Source: Nitrosomonadales bacterium (GTDB lineage Bacteria; Pseudomonadota; Gammaproteobacteria; Burkholderiales; Methylophilaceae). Taken from it: a stretch of 35,905 nt of DNA. The stretch lies in the NCBI GenBank assembly GCA_028344855.1, contig JAOMCC010000007.1, positions 1 to 35,905 of the forward strand, in the 5' to 3' direction. Position numbers and translations under genes: made by a program. Each line of letters opens with the position of its first letter. The first letter of the stretch is position 1. The notes under the pieces were generated by a model that saw only the letters and a program-made list of their open reading frames with translations, did not search any database and was not told where the DNA came from. Positions 8,171 through 19,852 of this stretch are shown here, piece by piece.

Positions 8171-10422
8171 ACTGACAATTTTTCTTTATTTTTAAAATTT
8201 AAAATAATTTTATTTTTATCATCAATATCTATTTCAACCTCACCCCCATTTATTAATTTACCAAATAAAAGTTGGTCAGCAAGAGCTTTTCTTATTGTAT
8301 CTTGAATTAACCTTTCCATAGGCCTTGCGCCCATTTGAGGATCAAATCCGGTTTTTGCTAAGAAAGACTTTAATTTTGTTGTAAAAGTAGCATCAACTTT
8401 TTTATCGTGCAATTGATTTTCAAGTTGGATTAAGAACTTATCAACAACTTTTAAAATAATTTCATTGTCAAGAGCACTAAATGAAACTATTGCATCAAGT
8501 CTATTTCTAAATTCGGGTGAGAATATTTTTTTAATTTCTATTTGTTCATCACCCGTTTTTTTATTATGAGTAAATCCAAAATCTAATTTAGACAATGATT
8601 CAGCACCAGCATTTGTTGTCATAATTATAGTTACATTTCTGAAGTCAGTTTTTCTTCCATTACTATCGGTGAGTGTTCCGTCATCCATTACTTGAAGAAG
8701 AATATTAAAGATTTCGGGGTGAGCTTTTTCAATCTCATCTAATAATAAAACTGCATGCGGTGTTTTATTTATTTGTTCAGTTAAAATCCCTCCATTATCA
8801 TAGCCGACATAGCCTGGAGGAGCTCCAATTAATTTTGATATTGAGTGTCTTTCTATAAATTCACTCATATCAATACGAATTAATTCAATACCAAGGGTGT
8901 AGGCTAGTTGTTTTGCTACTTCAGTTTTTCCTACACCAGTTGGACCACTAAAAAGAAAGCTACCGATAGGTCTATTTTCTGGGCCCAAACCACTTCTAGC
9001 CATTTTAATTGCTGATGAGAGAGAATTAATTGCTTTGTCTTGGCCAAAAATTACTGCTTTTAAATCTCGCTCAAGTGTTTTTAGAGCATTTCTATCATCC
9101 TTATTAATTGTTTTTGCTGGAATTCTTGCAACTTTAGAAATTACAGTTTCTATTTCTTTACTTCCGATTATTTTTTTCTTTTTATTTTGAGGAAGTATTC
9201 TTTGCGCAGCTCCTGCTTCGTCGATAATATCAATTGCTTTATCTGGAAGCTGTCTATCATTGAGGTATTTCGCAGAAAGTTCAGCAGCACTAACTAATGC
9301 GTCTGTAGAAAATTTAACATTATGATGATCTTCAAAGTGGGATTTTAAACCTTTAAGAATACTAATAGTAGTTTGAACATCTGGTTCTTCTATATCTATT
9401 TTTTGAAATCTTCTTGTTAAAGCATGATCTTTCTCAAAAACTGATCTATATTCTTGATAAGTAGTTGCCCCAATACATTTTATTTGTCCATTTGCTAATG
9501 CAGGTTTTAGTAAATTCGACGCATCTAAAGTACCACCACTTGCCGATCCTGCTCCAATAATTGTATGTATTTCATCAATAAATAAAATTGAGTTTTTCTC
9601 TTCATTGAGCTGTTTTAAGACTGTTTTTAATCTTTGTTCGAAGTCACCTCTATATTTAGTCCCAGCAATTAATGCACCTAAATCGAGTGAATAGATTATT
9701 TTATCTTGAAGGACTTCCGGTATTTCTTTTTCAACTATTTTTTTTGCAAGGCCTTCTGCTATTGCAGTTTTTCCTACACCAGCTTCACCTACAAGAAGTG
9801 GATTATTTTTTCTTCGTCTACACAATATTTGAACAACTCTTTCAACCTCTATTTCTCTCCCAATTAAAGGATCTATTTTATTTTCAGAAACCAATTTATT
9901 GAGATTAATCGTATATGTTTCAATATTCTTATTTGTTTTTACTTCAGAATCACTTTCACCTTGGATTGATTCTTTGTTTTCGGTCTCAGCTACTTTGGAA
10001 ATCCCATGAGCTATAAAGTTAACAACATCCAGCCTAGCAATTCCTTGTTGATGAAGAAAATAAACTGCATGAGAATCTTTTTCCCCAAAAATAGCAACTA
10101 AAACATTTGCTCCGGTAACTTCTTTTTTCCCAGAAGATTGGACATGGAGCATCGCTCTTTGAATAACTCTTTGAAAGCCTAGAGTTGGTTGAGTATCAAC
10201 ATCATCACTTCCAGCGACTATTGGAGTATGTTCTTCAATATGCCCAGCAATATCAGAACGTAATTTTTCTATTTTGGCTCCGCACGCATTCAAGACTTCG
10301 GATGCTGACGGATTATCAAGCATTGCAAGTAAGAGATGTTCGACAGTAATTAACTCGTGCCTTTTTTGTCGAGCATCCATAAACGCCATGTGAAGACTAA
10401 CTTCTAATTCTTGTGCAATCAT
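8167..10422 (-). CDS. clpA: ClpA, ATPase subunit of the ClpAP protease
   Basis: Hexameric AAA+ unfoldase that feeds substrates to ClpP. It has 751 residues (E. coli 758). An N-terminal Clp_N double repeat (about 1-145) is followed by AAA module 1 with Walker [10 protein letters not shown] and Walker [10 protein letters not shown], and AAA module 2 with Walker [10 protein letters not shown] and [12 protein letters not shown]. The ClpP-docking loop tripeptide at 615-617 is FGF, where most homologues have IGF or IGL. It is co-transcribed with clpS, its adaptor, 8 bases upstream. No clpP is in this window. Confidence 0.97.
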   Translation of the reverse strand: MIAQELEVSLHMAFMDARQKRHELITVEHLLLAMLDNPSASEVLNACGAKIEKLRSDIAGHIEEHTPIVAGSDDVDTQPTLGFQRVIQRAMLHVQSSGKKEVTGANVLVAIFGEKDSHAVYFLHQQGIARLDVVNFIAHGISKVAETENKESIQGESDSEVKTNKNIETYTINLNKLVSENKIDPLIGREIEVERVVQILCRRRKNNPLLVGEAGVGKTAIAEGLAKKIVEKEIPEVLQDKIIYSLDLGALIAGTKYRGDFEQRLKTVLKQLNEEKNSILFIDEIHTIIGAGSASGGTLDASNLLKPALANGQIKCIGATTYQEYRSVFEKDHALTRRFQKIDIEEPDVQTTISILKGLKSHFEDHHNVKFSTDALVSAAELSAKYLNDRQLPDKAIDIIDEAGAAQRILPQNKKKKIIGSKEIETVISKVARIPAKTINKDDRNALKTLERDLKAVIFGQDKAINSLSSAIKMARSGLGPENRPIGSFLFSGPTGVGKTEVAKQLAYTLGIELIRIDMSEFIERHSISKLIGAPPGYVGYDNGGILTEQINKTPHAVLLLDEIEKAHPEIFNILLQVMDDGTLTDSNGRKTDFRNVTIIMTTNAGAESLSKLDFGFTHNKKTGDEQIEIKKIFSPEFRNRLDAIVSFSALDNEIILKVVDKFLIQLENQLHDKKVDATFTTKLKSFLAKTGFDPQMGARPMERLIQDTIRKALADQLLFGKLINGGEVEIDIDDKNKIILNFKNKEKLSV

Positions 10423-10430
10423 AAATTAAA

Positions 10431-10742
10431 CTATATCTTTTCTATAATACATTGCAAGGGGTGTTGCGATTCTTTTGCTAAATTTAATACTTGATTCATT
10501 TTTGTTTCTGCTATCTCCAAAGGATATGTACCGCAAATACCAATTCCCTCTGTGTGTATTTTAAGCATTATACGCGTTGCATCATCAGCAGTTTTATTAA
10601 ATACTTTTTGTATAACACCTGCAACAAACTCCATTGGGGTAAAATCATCATTTAAGATTATAACCTTGTAAACACTAGGAATTTTAGGTTTTACCTTTTC
10701 TGGTTTTAGTTTAAGACTCTCTGAATTATTGGTTTGTTCCAT
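10431..10742 (-). CDS. clpS: ClpS, adaptor for ClpAP (N-end rule)
   Basis: Small cytoplasmic adaptor (103 residues) that binds N-degron substrates and delivers them to ClpA. The flexible lysine/proline-rich N-terminus (1-25) is followed by the core [20 protein letters not shown], whose NDD-TPMEFV loop shapes the N-degron pocket, then [20 protein letters not shown]. It lies immediately upstream of clpA and 4 bases after the CBS-domain gene, so all three may share a transcript. Confidence 0.96.
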   Translation of the reverse strand: MEQTNNSESLKLKPEKVKPKIPSVYKVIILNDDFTPMEFVAGVIQKVFNKTADDATRIMLKIHTEGIGICGTYPLEIAETKMNQVLNLAKESQHPLQCIIEKI

Positions 10743-10746
10743 TTTT

Positions 10747-12030
10747 TTAATTTTTTATTTTTTTAGTATTACTGTAAATTTTTACGCTTTTTACATTTTT
10801 ATCTTGAGCGTTAATTATCTCAAAAGTTATATTTTTGATTTTAAAACCTGTATTAGGTTCCGGGATATCTTCAAAAAATTCAAGAATTAATCCATTTAAA
10901 GTTTTTGGTCCATTAAGTGGTAAGTTAATATTTAATTTTTTATTTAGCTCTCTTATCGAAATACCTCCATCTACTATCCAACCATTTTCATCAAAAATAA
11001 TTTTTGATAACTTTGAAGGTAATTCAATATTAAATTCTCCAATTACTTCCTCCAAAATATCTTCAAGGGTAACTAAACCTATGAATTCTCCATGCTCATT
11101 CACAATTAATCCAATTTTTTCTTGGTTATCTTGAAATTTTTGCATTTGTTTATAGATTGGTGTGCCAGATGGAATAAAATATGGTGGATCTATAAGATTA
11201 ATTAACTCATTTTGATCTAAAATTTGCATGTTTTCTTTTATATAGAACTTGAAAAGTTTATTAATATCTAAAACACCTTGTATTTCATCGTTATTTTTCT
11301 TTTTTACAAGTATTCTATTATGGTGAAAATTTTCTATTTTTTCTAAGACTTCTTCAATACTCTGATTTAAATTAATAGATTCTATATTAGTATGAGGCAT
11401 CATAATTTCATCAATAGTCACTTTCTCAAGATCTATTAAGTTCAATAATAGAGATTTATTTTTATTTGGGATGAATTTACCTGAATCACTTATGATACTT
11501 TTTAATTCGTCCATTGTAATTAAGTGATTTTGGGTAAAATTAATTTTAATATTAAAAATCTTTAATATACCTAATACAAATATATTAACAAAGAGAACTA
11601 TTGGGTAAAGAATTTTTAGTATAGGAAACAACAAAAAACTGCATGATAATGCTAATCTTTCAGAGTGGGCTGCAGCAATTACTTTTGGAGAAATCTCACT
11701 AAAAATTAGAATTAAGAATGTAGTAACTAATGTACCTGCCATTATTATAATTTGTTGCTCTCCGTAAAGTTGGACTGCTATTACAGTAACTAATGTAGCT
11801 GCTGCTGCATTAGAGAAGTTATTACATAATAAAATTACACTTAATAATTTATCTGTTTCATTAAGAAGCTTGGTTGCTAGTTTTGCCCCAGTATTTCCAT
11901 TTTTAGCTAGGTGTCTTAATCGATATCTATTTATAGACATTAAGCTTGTTTCTGATATAGAAAAGAATGCTGAAACTATTAATAGAACAGCTAAAAGAAT
12001 AATTTGATTTGTGAGTGAGAAGTTAAACAC
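10747..12030 (-). CDS. CNNM/CBS/CorC-domain membrane protein (CorB/YfjD type)
   Basis: Membrane protein of 427 residues. Residues 1-190 form a DUF21/CNNM domain with several hydrophobic segments and the signature [23 protein letters not shown] pair of CBS domains (about 205-325) follows, containing the typical [31 protein letters not shown] and IGEFNIE. A C-terminal CorC_HlyC domain (about 340-420) includes [16 protein letters not shown]. Relatives are linked to Mg2+/Co2+ efflux or Mg2+ transport; the ion here is not determined. It sits between secF (9-base gap) and clpS (4-base gap) in one minus-strand run. Confidence 0.88.
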   Translation of the reverse strand: MFNFSLTNQIILLAVLLIVSAFFSISETSLMSINRYRLRHLAKNGNTGAKLATKLLNETDKLLSVILLCNNFSNAAAATLVTVIAVQLYGEQQIIIMAGTLVTTFLILIFSEISPKVIAAAHSERLALSCSFLLFPILKILYPIVLFVNIFVLGILKIFNIKINFTQNHLITMDELKSIISDSGKFIPNKNKSLLLNLIDLEKVTIDEIMMPHTNIESINLNQSIEEVLEKIENFHHNRILVKKKNNDEIQGVLDINKLFKFYIKENMQILDQNELINLIDPPYFIPSGTPIYKQMQKFQDNQEKIGLIVNEHGEFIGLVTLEDILEEVIGEFNIELPSKLSKIIFDENGWIVDGGISIRELNKKLNINLPLNGPKTLNGLILEFFEDIPEPNTGFKIKNITFEIINAQDKNVKSVKIYSNTKKIKN

Positions 12031-12039
12031 TTTGTAAAT

Positions 12040-12981
12040 TTATATTTTGGTATTTTCTTTCTGTTTTTCCGGGGCAGTAATCGCCAAATTACTTTGATTA
12101 GTTCCAAGCCACATTGCCATGGGACATCCAACCATAATTGAAGAGTAAATACCAAACAATATTCCTATAGTTAATGCTAATGCAAAATTATTAAGTATTT
12201 CACCACCAAAAATTAACATTGATACTACAACAGTTTGAGTTGATAGGTGAGTCATAATAGTTCTTGACATGGTTCTAGTAATTGCATTATTTATAACTAC
12301 AGATACAATTGAATTTCTATATTTAGGTAACCTAAAGTTTTCTCTTACTCGATCAAATACCACTACTGATTCGTTAACTGAATAACCTAAAACAGCTAAT
12401 ACTGCAGCGAGTACAGTTAGATTAAATTCCCATTGAAAAAAAGCAAAAAAACCTAGAATAATTATCACATCGTGCATATTAGCCATAATTGCTGCTATTG
12501 CAAATCTCCATTCAAATCTTAGTGTTAAATAAAGCATAATTCCAATACATACAAAAAGTACAGCTAGTGCTCCATTTTCATATAATTCATCTCCAACTTG
12601 AGAACCAACAGATTCAACTCTTTTGACCTCCATAGAATTATCTGAGGATTTAAGAGCTGCTGAAACTTTCTCTGATAGCTTAGCAATAGATAAATCTTCT
12701 CTAATGGGGAGTCTTATTAAAACATCTTCTTCAGTACCAAAATTTTGTACTTGTGTATCTTCTAAATCTATCTGCTTTAAAGTTTTCCGAATATTTTCTA
12801 TATTTGCAGCTTTTGGGTAACTAACTTCCATCATTGTTCCCCCAGTAAAATCTACACCAAGATTTAGACCTTTGGAAAAAATGAAGAAAATAGCTAAGAT
12901 GAATGTAGTAATTGATATTACTGCAGATATTTTGCTATATTTCATAAAAGGAATATCTTTTTTTACTCTGAAAATTTCCAT
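12040..12981 (-). CDS. secF: SecF, protein translocase accessory subunit
   Basis: Inner-membrane RND-type protein that with SecD uses the proton gradient to complete protein export. The ATG at 12981 gives 313 residues starting MEIFRVKKDIPFMKYSKIS. A longer frame reaching 13053 would overlap secD by 68 bases and adds nothing conserved. Landmarks are GLNLGVDFTGGTMMEV after TM1 and the TM4-TM5 motifs AVLGYSVNESVVVFDRVRE and NNAITRTMSRTIMTHL. It starts 4 bases after secD ends. The C-terminal tail is polar and short. Confidence 0.96.
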   Translation of the reverse strand: MEIFRVKKDIPFMKYSKISAVISITTFILAIFFIFSKGLNLGVDFTGGTMMEVSYPKAANIENIRKTLKQIDLEDTQVQNFGTEEDVLIRLPIREDLSIAKLSEKVSAALKSSDNSMEVKRVESVGSQVGDELYENGALAVLFVCIGIMLYLTLRFEWRFAIAAIMANMHDVIIILGFFAFFQWEFNLTVLAAVLAVLGYSVNESVVVFDRVRENFRLPKYRNSIVSVVINNAITRTMSRTIMTHLSTQTVVVSMLIFGGEILNNFALALTIGILFGIYSSIMVGCPMAMWLGTNQSNLAITAPEKQKENTKI

Positions 12982-12985
12982 AACT

Positions 12986-14863
12986 TTAGTTATTGTCCAC
13001 TTTAAATATTTCACCAATTGATAATTTAATTTTTTCGCGTTTATTATTACCATAAATGTAATTAACTATTACACGCGATACAAAAATTGCGCTATACACA
13101 GAAGTTAGAATTCCTAACACGTGAACTACTGCAAAACCTTTAATTGGACCAGAACCAAACATAAAGAGTGCTAATCCAGCTATCAAAGTTGTTATATTAG
13201 AATCTACTATAGTACCCCAAGCCATTTGATAACCTCTAGCAATGCAAGCTTGAGGTGTATTGTCATTTCTTAATTCGTCACGAATTCTTTCATTAATAAG
13301 AACATTTGCATCAATTGCCATTCCTAACGTTAAAGCAATAGCTGCCAAACCAGGAAGAGTAAGGGTTGCTTGAAGTGCAGAAAGTAATCCTATTAAAAAT
13401 AATAAATTAACAGAAAGTCCAATAACTGAAACAATTCCGAATACCATATAATAAATAGCCATCATAATTATAATCGCTACAAATCCCCAAATTGTTGATT
13501 GAACACCTCGCGAAATATTCTCTTTTCCCATACTTGGCCCTACGGTTCTTTCTTCAATAATCTCCATTGGGGCTGCTAGTGAACCTGCTCTCAAGAGTAA
13601 TGCAATATCTGTAGCCTCTTGAGCATTTCTCATACCAGTAATTTGAACACGACCACCACCTATTTCACTTCTTATAACCGGCGCTGTAACAACCTCTGTT
13701 AAGTTCTTTTCAATTAAAAGTAGGGCCATTCTTTTGCCAATATTTTCTCGTGTTACTTGTTTGAAAATACTGGCACCTTTGCCATCAAGTGATATAGAAA
13801 CTATAGATTGCCCTGTTTGCGAGTCAACTCCTGGCCCTGCATTAGTTATTCTTTCACCAGTTAGAATTACTTGTTTTTTTACCAGGATAGGATTACCAAA
13901 TCTATCTTCAAAAATTTCTGAATTTATTGGTATTTGATCTTCATTACCCTCTTCAAAAGCAATAGGGTCAACATTATCCTCATTAACCATTCTCATTTCT
14001 AAAATAGCTGTTCGACCAAGAATCTCTTTGGCTTTTGCTGTATCTTGAACTCCAGGAAGTTGAATAACAATTCTATCAAGACCTTGTTGTTGAATTAATG
14101 GTTCAGCTACACCTAACTCATTAACTCTATTATTTAAAGTTTCTAAATTTTGTTTAATAGCAAATTCTGTAATTGATTTTTTTGTTTGAGCACTAATAAT
14201 GATTTTGAGTATAATTTCATCGTTTACTGAAATTTCTTGGAAATCGAAGTTATTATTAATGCCTCTAATAATATTTTTACCTTTTTTTAATTCATCTTTA
14301 GATTTAAATTTAATTTGCATAACATCATTTTTTTTGGTTGCATCGTAATAACCAATTTTTTCTTTTCTTAACTGACTCCTGAATTCACTTAAATAACTAG
14401 CAGTTGTTTTTTCAAGAGCTTTTGACAAATCAACTTGCATAAGAAAATGCACCCCTCCCCTTAAATCTAGACCTAAATACATAGGAAGTGCACCAAAACT
14501 TGATAGCCAATTTGGAGAATTTGATATTAAATTTAAAGCAACTATATGTTCACTGCCCAATGAATTTTGTATCAGACTTCTAGCCTTCAATTGTTCTTCA
14601 GCTGTTTTAAATTTAACTTTAATATTAGAGCTTTCTAAAATAAACCCTATATTTTGGATATTTGATTTATTCAGTGTCTCTTCGATTGATTGCAGAAGTG
14701 AGGTATCAATTTTTTCACCTGCTTTAATTGGCATGACTTGTATAGCTGGAGATTCCCCGTAAAAATTTGGCATAACAAATAGCAAACTTAACAAGATTGT
14801 TATTAAGACTAAAATATATCTCCATGGTGCAGAATTGTTTTTTTCTAATAAATTAGTGGCCAA
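12986..14863 (-). CDS. secD: SecD, protein translocase accessory subunit
   Basis: Large partner of SecF (625 residues). TM1 is at residues 14-31, then comes the periplasmic P1 head domain (about 35-440) with LGLDLRGGVHFLMQVDL and NRVNELGVAEPLIQQQG. The RND transmembrane block (about 450-610) contains LTLGMAIDANVLINERIRDE, the conserved proton-path region. The start is a TTG at 14863, 4 bases after the yajC stop; no in-frame ATG lies nearby and no clear ribosome binding site is seen, so coupling to yajC is likely. Confidence 0.96.
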   Translation of the reverse strand: MATNLLEKNNSAPWRYILVLITILLSLLFVMPNFYGESPAIQVMPIKAGEKIDTSLLQSIEETLNKSNIQNIGFILESSNIKVKFKTAEEQLKARSLIQNSLGSEHIVALNLISNSPNWLSSFGALPMYLGLDLRGGVHFLMQVDLSKALEKTTASYLSEFRSQLRKEKIGYYDATKKNDVMQIKFKSKDELKKGKNIIRGINNNFDFQEISVNDEIILKIIISAQTKKSITEFAIKQNLETLNNRVNELGVAEPLIQQQGLDRIVIQLPGVQDTAKAKEILGRTAILEMRMVNEDNVDPIAFEEGNEDQIPINSEIFEDRFGNPILVKKQVILTGERITNAGPGVDSQTGQSIVSISLDGKGASIFKQVTRENIGKRMALLLIEKNLTEVVTAPVIRSEIGGGRVQITGMRNAQEATDIALLLRAGSLAAPMEIIEERTVGPSMGKENISRGVQSTIWGFVAIIIMMAIYYMVFGIVSVIGLSVNLLFLIGLLSALQATLTLPGLAAIALTLGMAIDANVLINERIRDELRNDNTPQACIARGYQMAWGTIVDSNITTLIAGLALFMFGSGPIKGFAVVHVLGILTSVYSAIFVSRVIVNYIYGNNKREKIKLSIGEIFKVDNN

Positions 14864-14867
14864 GGTT

Positions 14868-15149
14868 CTAAATAGATTTAATTGTGCCTTTAGGCAAAAG
14901 AGTATGGATTGTTTGCTTTTGTATTTTTACTTCCACATTTGATGCTACTTCAATAGTGGCAAATTGATTATTTAATTTAGTTATTTTTCCTAAAATACCA
15001 CTATTGGAAACAATTTCATCACCATTCTTAAGTGATTCTAGTAAAGCCTTATGTTCTTTAGCTTGTTTCATTTGTGGTCGAATCAACATAAAGTAAAATA
15101 AAACAAAAATTATAATAAAAGGTAGAAAACTAGCGAGTCCTTCATTCAC
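14868..15149 (-). CDS. yajC: YajC, Sec translocase accessory protein
   Basis: Small single-span membrane protein (93 residues) that joins SecDF. One hydrophobic helix (about 8-25) is followed by RPQMKQAKEHKALLESLKNGDEIVSNSGILGKI, the family signature. The start is GTG at 15149, with Shine-Dalgarno AGGA at 15159-15162 on the minus strand, 9 bases upstream. That AGGA lies in one arm of a perfect 7-base-pair hairpin (see the separate entry), so translation may be structure-sensitive. Confidence 0.95.
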   Translation of the reverse strand: MNEGLASFLPFIIIFVLFYFMLIRPQMKQAKEHKALLESLKNGDEIVSNSGILGKITKLNNQFATIEVASNVEVKIQKQTIHTLLPKGTIKSI

Positions 15150-15157
15150 GATATTTT

Positions 15158-15175
15158 ATCCTTTAAAAAAAGGAT
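15158..15175 (-). promoter_or_regulatory. Hairpin covering the yajC ribosome binding site
   Basis: ATCCTTT (15158-15164) and AAAGGAT (15169-15175) are perfect inverted repeats around a 4-base loop. On the minus-strand RNA the downstream arm is AAAGGAU, which holds the AGGA Shine-Dalgarno of yajC. No U-tract follows it on that strand, so it does not look like a tgt terminator. A role in limiting translation of yajC-secDF is inference. Confidence 0.4.
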
Positions 15176-15197
15176 GATTCTAACATAACTCATGCAT

Positions 15198-16382
<1,185 letters not shown>

Positions 16383-16405
16383 CTAGGATAAAATTTCAAA
16401 TAGTT

Positions 16406-17203
16406 ATGGCGAAAAAAAATGAAAATTTGAAACAAGACACTTCAGGAAAGAAAAAATTCTATCTTCTTCCTAATCTTTTCACGACTGCATCATTATTTGC
16501 CGGGTTTTATTCTATTGTTCAGGCAATGAATGGTAGATATGATCATGCTGCTATAGCAATTTTTGTTGCATTAATTCTTGATGGGCTTGATGGAAGAGTT
16601 GCAAGACTTACAAATACTCAAAGTACATTTGGTTCAGAATATGATAGCTTATCTGATATGGTCTCTTTTGGAGTTGCTCCAGCTCTTGTTATATATGTTT
16701 GGGCATTGCAGCCCTTAGGTAAACTTGGTTGGATTGTTTCATTTATTTATTGTACCTGTGCAGCAGTAAGACTTGCTCGATTTAATATTAAATTAGATTT
16801 AGATAATAAAAAATATTTCTCTGGACTTCCTTCACCTGCAGCAGCAACTTTGTTAGCTAGTTTTATTTGGATTTCCTTTGATAATGGAATTAGTGGAAAT
16901 GAAATATTTTTAGGTTTTTTTCAGATGCAGTGGTTTGCATTAATCATAACTCTTTTTGTTGCTTTATCCATGACTACTGATGTTCGATTTTATAGCGGTA
17001 AAGATATAAATCTTAGAAAAAGTCAGCCTTTTATAACAATTTTTCTAATAGTATTATTGTTTGGATTGATATCTCATAACCCAGCTGAAATTATTTTTAT
17101 AATTGCTTTTGGATATACTTTATCTGGATACTTTGCTTTAATAAAAAATAAAATTAAAAATAATAAAAATTTTTTAGATGTCGATATATTTGATGAAAAA
17201 TAA
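16406..17203 (+). CDS. pssA: CDP-diacylglycerol-serine O-phosphatidyltransferase
   Basis: Integral membrane enzyme making phosphatidylserine, precursor of phosphatidylethanolamine. It has 265 residues with about seven or eight hydrophobic helices. The CDP-alcohol phosphotransferase motif is complete: D62-G63, A66-R67, G76, D80 and D84 (DGRVAR...GSEYDSLSD). The type-II family is identified by [17 protein letters not shown] and [10 protein letters not shown]. The C-terminus overlaps leuA by 11 bases. The pssA-leuA pairing is seen in many beta- and gammaproteobacteria near ilv genes; no ilv genes are in this window. Confidence 0.94.
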   Translation: MAKKNENLKQDTSGKKKFYLLPNLFTTASLFAGFYSIVQAMNGRYDHAAIAIFVALILDGLDGRVARLTNTQSTFGSEYDSLSDMVSFGVAPALVIYVWALQPLGKLGWIVSFIYCTCAAVRLARFNIKLDLDNKKYFSGLPSPAAATLLASFIWISFDNGISGNEIFLGFFQMQWFALIITLFVALSMTTDVRFYSGKDINLRKSQPFITIFLIVLLFGLISHNPAEIIFIIAFGYTLSGYFALIKNKIKNNKNFLDVDIFDEK

Positions 17204-18728
17204 ATTAATAATCTTTGATACTACATTACGCGATGGAGAACAAAGTCCAGGCGCATCTATGACTCAAGAAGAAAAAGTAAGAATTGCTAAACAGCTTGAA
17301 AAATTAGGTGTTAATGTTATTGAGGCAGGTTTTGCTGCTGCAAGTCCTGGAGATTTTGAAGCTATTAAAGCTGTAGCAAAAACAATAAAAAAATCTACTG
17401 TTTGTTCGTTAGCTAGAGCACTTGAATCTGATATTGATAAAGCTGGAGTTGCAATAGAATTAGCACCAAATAAAAGAATCCATACTTTTATTGCAACAAG
17501 TAAAATACATATGGAAAATAAATTAAGGATGTCACCGGATCAAGTTCTTAATCAGGCAATAAAGGCAGTAAAGTGGGCTTTAGCTTATACAAAAGATGTA
17601 GAGTTTTCTGCAGAGGACGCTGTTAGGTCAGATGTTGATTTTCTTGTTGAAGTTTTTGATGCTGCTATTCAAGCAGGAGCAAAAACTATTAATGTTCCAG
17701 ATACAGTAGGGTATTCCATTCCAGATATTTGGGGAAAGAGAGTTAAAACTTTAATTGAAAGGGTACCTAATTCAGATAAAGTTATATGGTCTACTCATTG
17801 CCACAATGATCTTGGAATGGCTGTTGCTAATTCATTATCAGCTGTTTTAAACGGAGCTAGGCAAGTTGAATGCACAATTAATGGCCTTGGTGAAAGAGCA
17901 GGAAACGCAAGTTTAGAAGAAATTGTTATGGCTGTGAAAACTAGGAAAGATATTTTTAATCTAGAATCACAAATCAATACTAAGCAAATTGTGCCAACCT
18001 CACGATTAGTTTCTACAATAACGGGATATCCAGTCCAACCAAACAAAGCTGTAGTTGGAGCGAATGCCTTTGCCCATGAATCCGGCATTCATCAAGATGG
18101 AGTTTTAAAACATAGAGAAACATATGAAATTATGCTTGCTCAAGATGTTGGTTGGGGAGCAAATAAAATATCACTTGGAAAACTATCAGGAAGAAATGCA
18201 TTTAAAAGCAGATTAAAAGAGTTGGGTATTGAAATAGAATCTGAAGAAACATTTAATGCCACATTTGATAGATTTAAGTTATTAGCTGATAAAAAAACAG
18301 ATATTTTCGATGAAGATATTCATGCTTTAGTAAGCGAAGAGTATGTTGAAGAATCTTATGATTTATTTAAATTAGTTGGTCTAAAGACTTCTTCAGAATC
18401 AGGTAAAACACCAATTTCTGAAATTGAAATCATTATGGATGGAAAAACACATAAATCTAATGCTAAAGGGAGTGGTTCTGTAGACGCTGCTTTTAAAGCT
18501 ATTGAATTAATTGTTAAATCACAAGCTGAATTATTATTATTTTCTGTAAATAATATTACTTCAGGAACAGATTCGCAAGGAGAGGTTACCGTTCGTTTAT
18601 CAAAGGGTGGAAGAATTGTAAATGGTCAAGGTTCAGATACAGATATTGTTATTGCATCTGCCAAAGCTTACATTAGTGCACTTAATAAACTATATTCTAA
18701 ATACGAACGTGCACATCCCCAAGTTTGA
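17193..18728 (+). CDS. leuA: 2-isopropylmalate synthase
   Basis: Condenses acetyl-CoA with 2-oxoisovalerate, first step of leucine synthesis. The ATG at 17193 gives 511 residues beginning [20 protein letters not shown]; an earlier in-frame ATG at 17178 adds five non-conserved residues. The TIM-barrel catalytic domain (1-270) holds DTTLRDGEQ, the metal-binding [11 protein letters not shown] and [13 protein letters not shown]. The C-terminal regulatory LeuA_dimer domain (about 385-505) suggests leucine feedback. No leader peptide or attenuator is seen, because the start lies inside pssA. Confidence 0.96.
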   Translation: MKNKLIIFDTTLRDGEQSPGASMTQEEKVRIAKQLEKLGVNVIEAGFAAASPGDFEAIKAVAKTIKKSTVCSLARALESDIDKAGVAIELAPNKRIHTFIATSKIHMENKLRMSPDQVLNQAIKAVKWALAYTKDVEFSAEDAVRSDVDFLVEVFDAAIQAGAKTINVPDTVGYSIPDIWGKRVKTLIERVPNSDKVIWSTHCHNDLGMAVANSLSAVLNGARQVECTINGLGERAGNASLEEIVMAVKTRKDIFNLESQINTKQIVPTSRLVSTITGYPVQPNKAVVGANAFAHESGIHQDGVLKHRETYEIMLAQDVGWGANKISLGKLSGRNAFKSRLKELGIEIESEETFNATFDRFKLLADKKTDIFDEDIHALVSEEYVEESYDLFKLVGLKTSSESGKTPISEIEIIMDGKTHKSNAKGSGSVDAAFKAIELIVKSQAELLLFSVNNITSGTDSQGEVTVRLSKGGRIVNGQGSDTDIVIASAKAYISALNKLYSKYERAHPQV

Positions 18729-18741
18729 AAGAGATAATCAT

Positions 18742-19404
18742 TTGAATTTAGCTATTTTTGATTTAGATAACACACTCCTTGATGGAGATTCTGATTATAA
18801 TTGGGCTCAATTTTTAATTAAGGAAGGCCTAGTTGATAAAAAAATTCATGATGCTTCTAATAAGCAATTTTATGATGAGTATAATGCTGGTAAATTAGAT
18901 ATTTATGAATTTTGCGAATTTCAATTTAAATTTTTCAAAGATAATCCAAGAGATTTTACAAATAAACTTCTAGAGCATTATGTTGAAGAAATCGCAGAAC
19001 CAATGATAACAGCAAAGGCAAGAAGTCTTATTGAAAAACACAAGAAAAACGAGGATAAATTATTAATAATCACTGCAACTAATAGTTATATAACTAAACC
19101 CATAGCTAATTTACTTGGAATAAATAATCATATTGGAACTGATCTTGAAGAGATTAATGGAGAATTTACTGGAAAAGCTAAAGGAATTCCTTCATTTAGA
19201 GAAGGTAAAGTTGAAAGATTAAATCTTTGGCTCAATGAGCAAAAACTTAATATTAATGACTTTGAAAAAACTTTTTTTTATAGTGATTCTCAAAACGATA
19301 TACCATTACTTAAAATTGTGAGTAATCCAGTTGCTGCAAACCCTGATGAAATATTACAAAAAGAAGCAATTAAAAATAAATGGCCGATAATTAACTTAAA
19401 ATAA
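18742..19404 (+). CDS. HAD-superfamily (subfamily IB) phosphatase
   Basis: Soluble hydrolase of 220 residues. Motif I FDLDNTLLDGDSDYNW carries the nucleophile and acid (D7, D9), motif II is IITATNSY, and the acidic motif is FYSDSQNDIPLL, followed by PVAANPD. It belongs with SerB-like IB phosphatases; the substrate is not evident. I start it at TTG 18742, because the conserved motif begins within five residues and GAAAGAGA lies just upstream, rather than extending the frame back into leuA. It begins 13 bases after leuA and ends 1 base from the convergent CcsA-like gene. Confidence 0.85.
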   Translation: MNLAIFDLDNTLLDGDSDYNWAQFLIKEGLVDKKIHDASNKQFYDEYNAGKLDIYEFCEFQFKFFKDNPRDFTNKLLEHYVEEIAEPMITAKARSLIEKHKKNEDKLLIITATNSYITKPIANLLGINNHIGTDLEEINGEFTGKAKGIPSFREGKVERLNLWLNEQKLNINDFEKTFFYSDSQNDIPLLKIVSNPVAANPDEILQKEAIKNKWPIINLK

Positions 19405-19405
19405 A

Positions 19406-19852
19406 TTATTTTAACAATACTTCTATAACAAATTTTGTACCAAAGTAAGCTAGAAAAAGAAATACAAATGCAAAAAGAGAAATGACAACGGCTTTTTTAC
19501 CCCTCCATCCATATTTAGTTCTTCCAAATAACATTGCACCATAAGTAACCCAAGCCATCAAAGAAAATATAGCTTTATGGTTCCATATTATTGCTGATCC
19601 AAATATTTCGTTAGAAAATAAAATACCAGAAAATAAAGTTATTGATAAAAGAATAAAACCTAACCAGTAAAGTTTAAATAAAAAATTTTCCATTGATAGT
19701 AATGAATAACTATTAGAAAAAAAACTAAATATTTTCTTTTTTTTGGCTAAATTATTTTCAAATAATAGAATAAAGATTGAAAAAATAGCGCCAACTGCCA
19801 AAAGACTGTAAGATAAAATCGCAACATTTACATGTAAAGAATGGTATTCCAT
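19406..19852 (-). CDS. CcsA/YpjD-like cytochrome c assembly family membrane protein, short form
   Basis: Four hydrophobic segments in 148 residues. SLHVNVAILSYSLLAVGAIFS, WNHKAIFSLMAWVTYGAMLF and the ending GWRGKKAVVISLFAF...AYFGTKF match the C-terminal half of YpjD/CcsA-type proteins (usually about 265 residues), and the two conserved histidine positions are kept. The N-terminal half of about 115 residues is missing, and only 90 bases separate this start from ffh, so it cannot lie upstream. Either a shortened but functional protein or a decaying gene. Divergence from ffh is the usual context for this family. Confidence 0.75.
   Translation of the reverse strand: MEYHSLHVNVAILSYSLLAVGAIFSIFILLFENNLAKKKKIFSFFSNSYSLLSMENFLFKLYWLGFILLSITLFSGILFSNEIFGSAIIWNHKAIFSLMAWVTYGAMLFGRTKYGWRGKKAVVISLFAFVFLFLAYFGTKFVIEVLLK

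Noticed and set aside
12982-13053. N-terminal extension of SecF by 24 residues
   Set aside because: It overlaps secD and adds no conserved sequence; the ATG at 12981 sits 4 bases after the secD stop.
18622-18741. N-terminal extension of the HAD phosphatase by 40 residues
   Set aside because: The sequence is an out-of-frame reading of leuA; the conserved motif starts just after the TTG at 18742.
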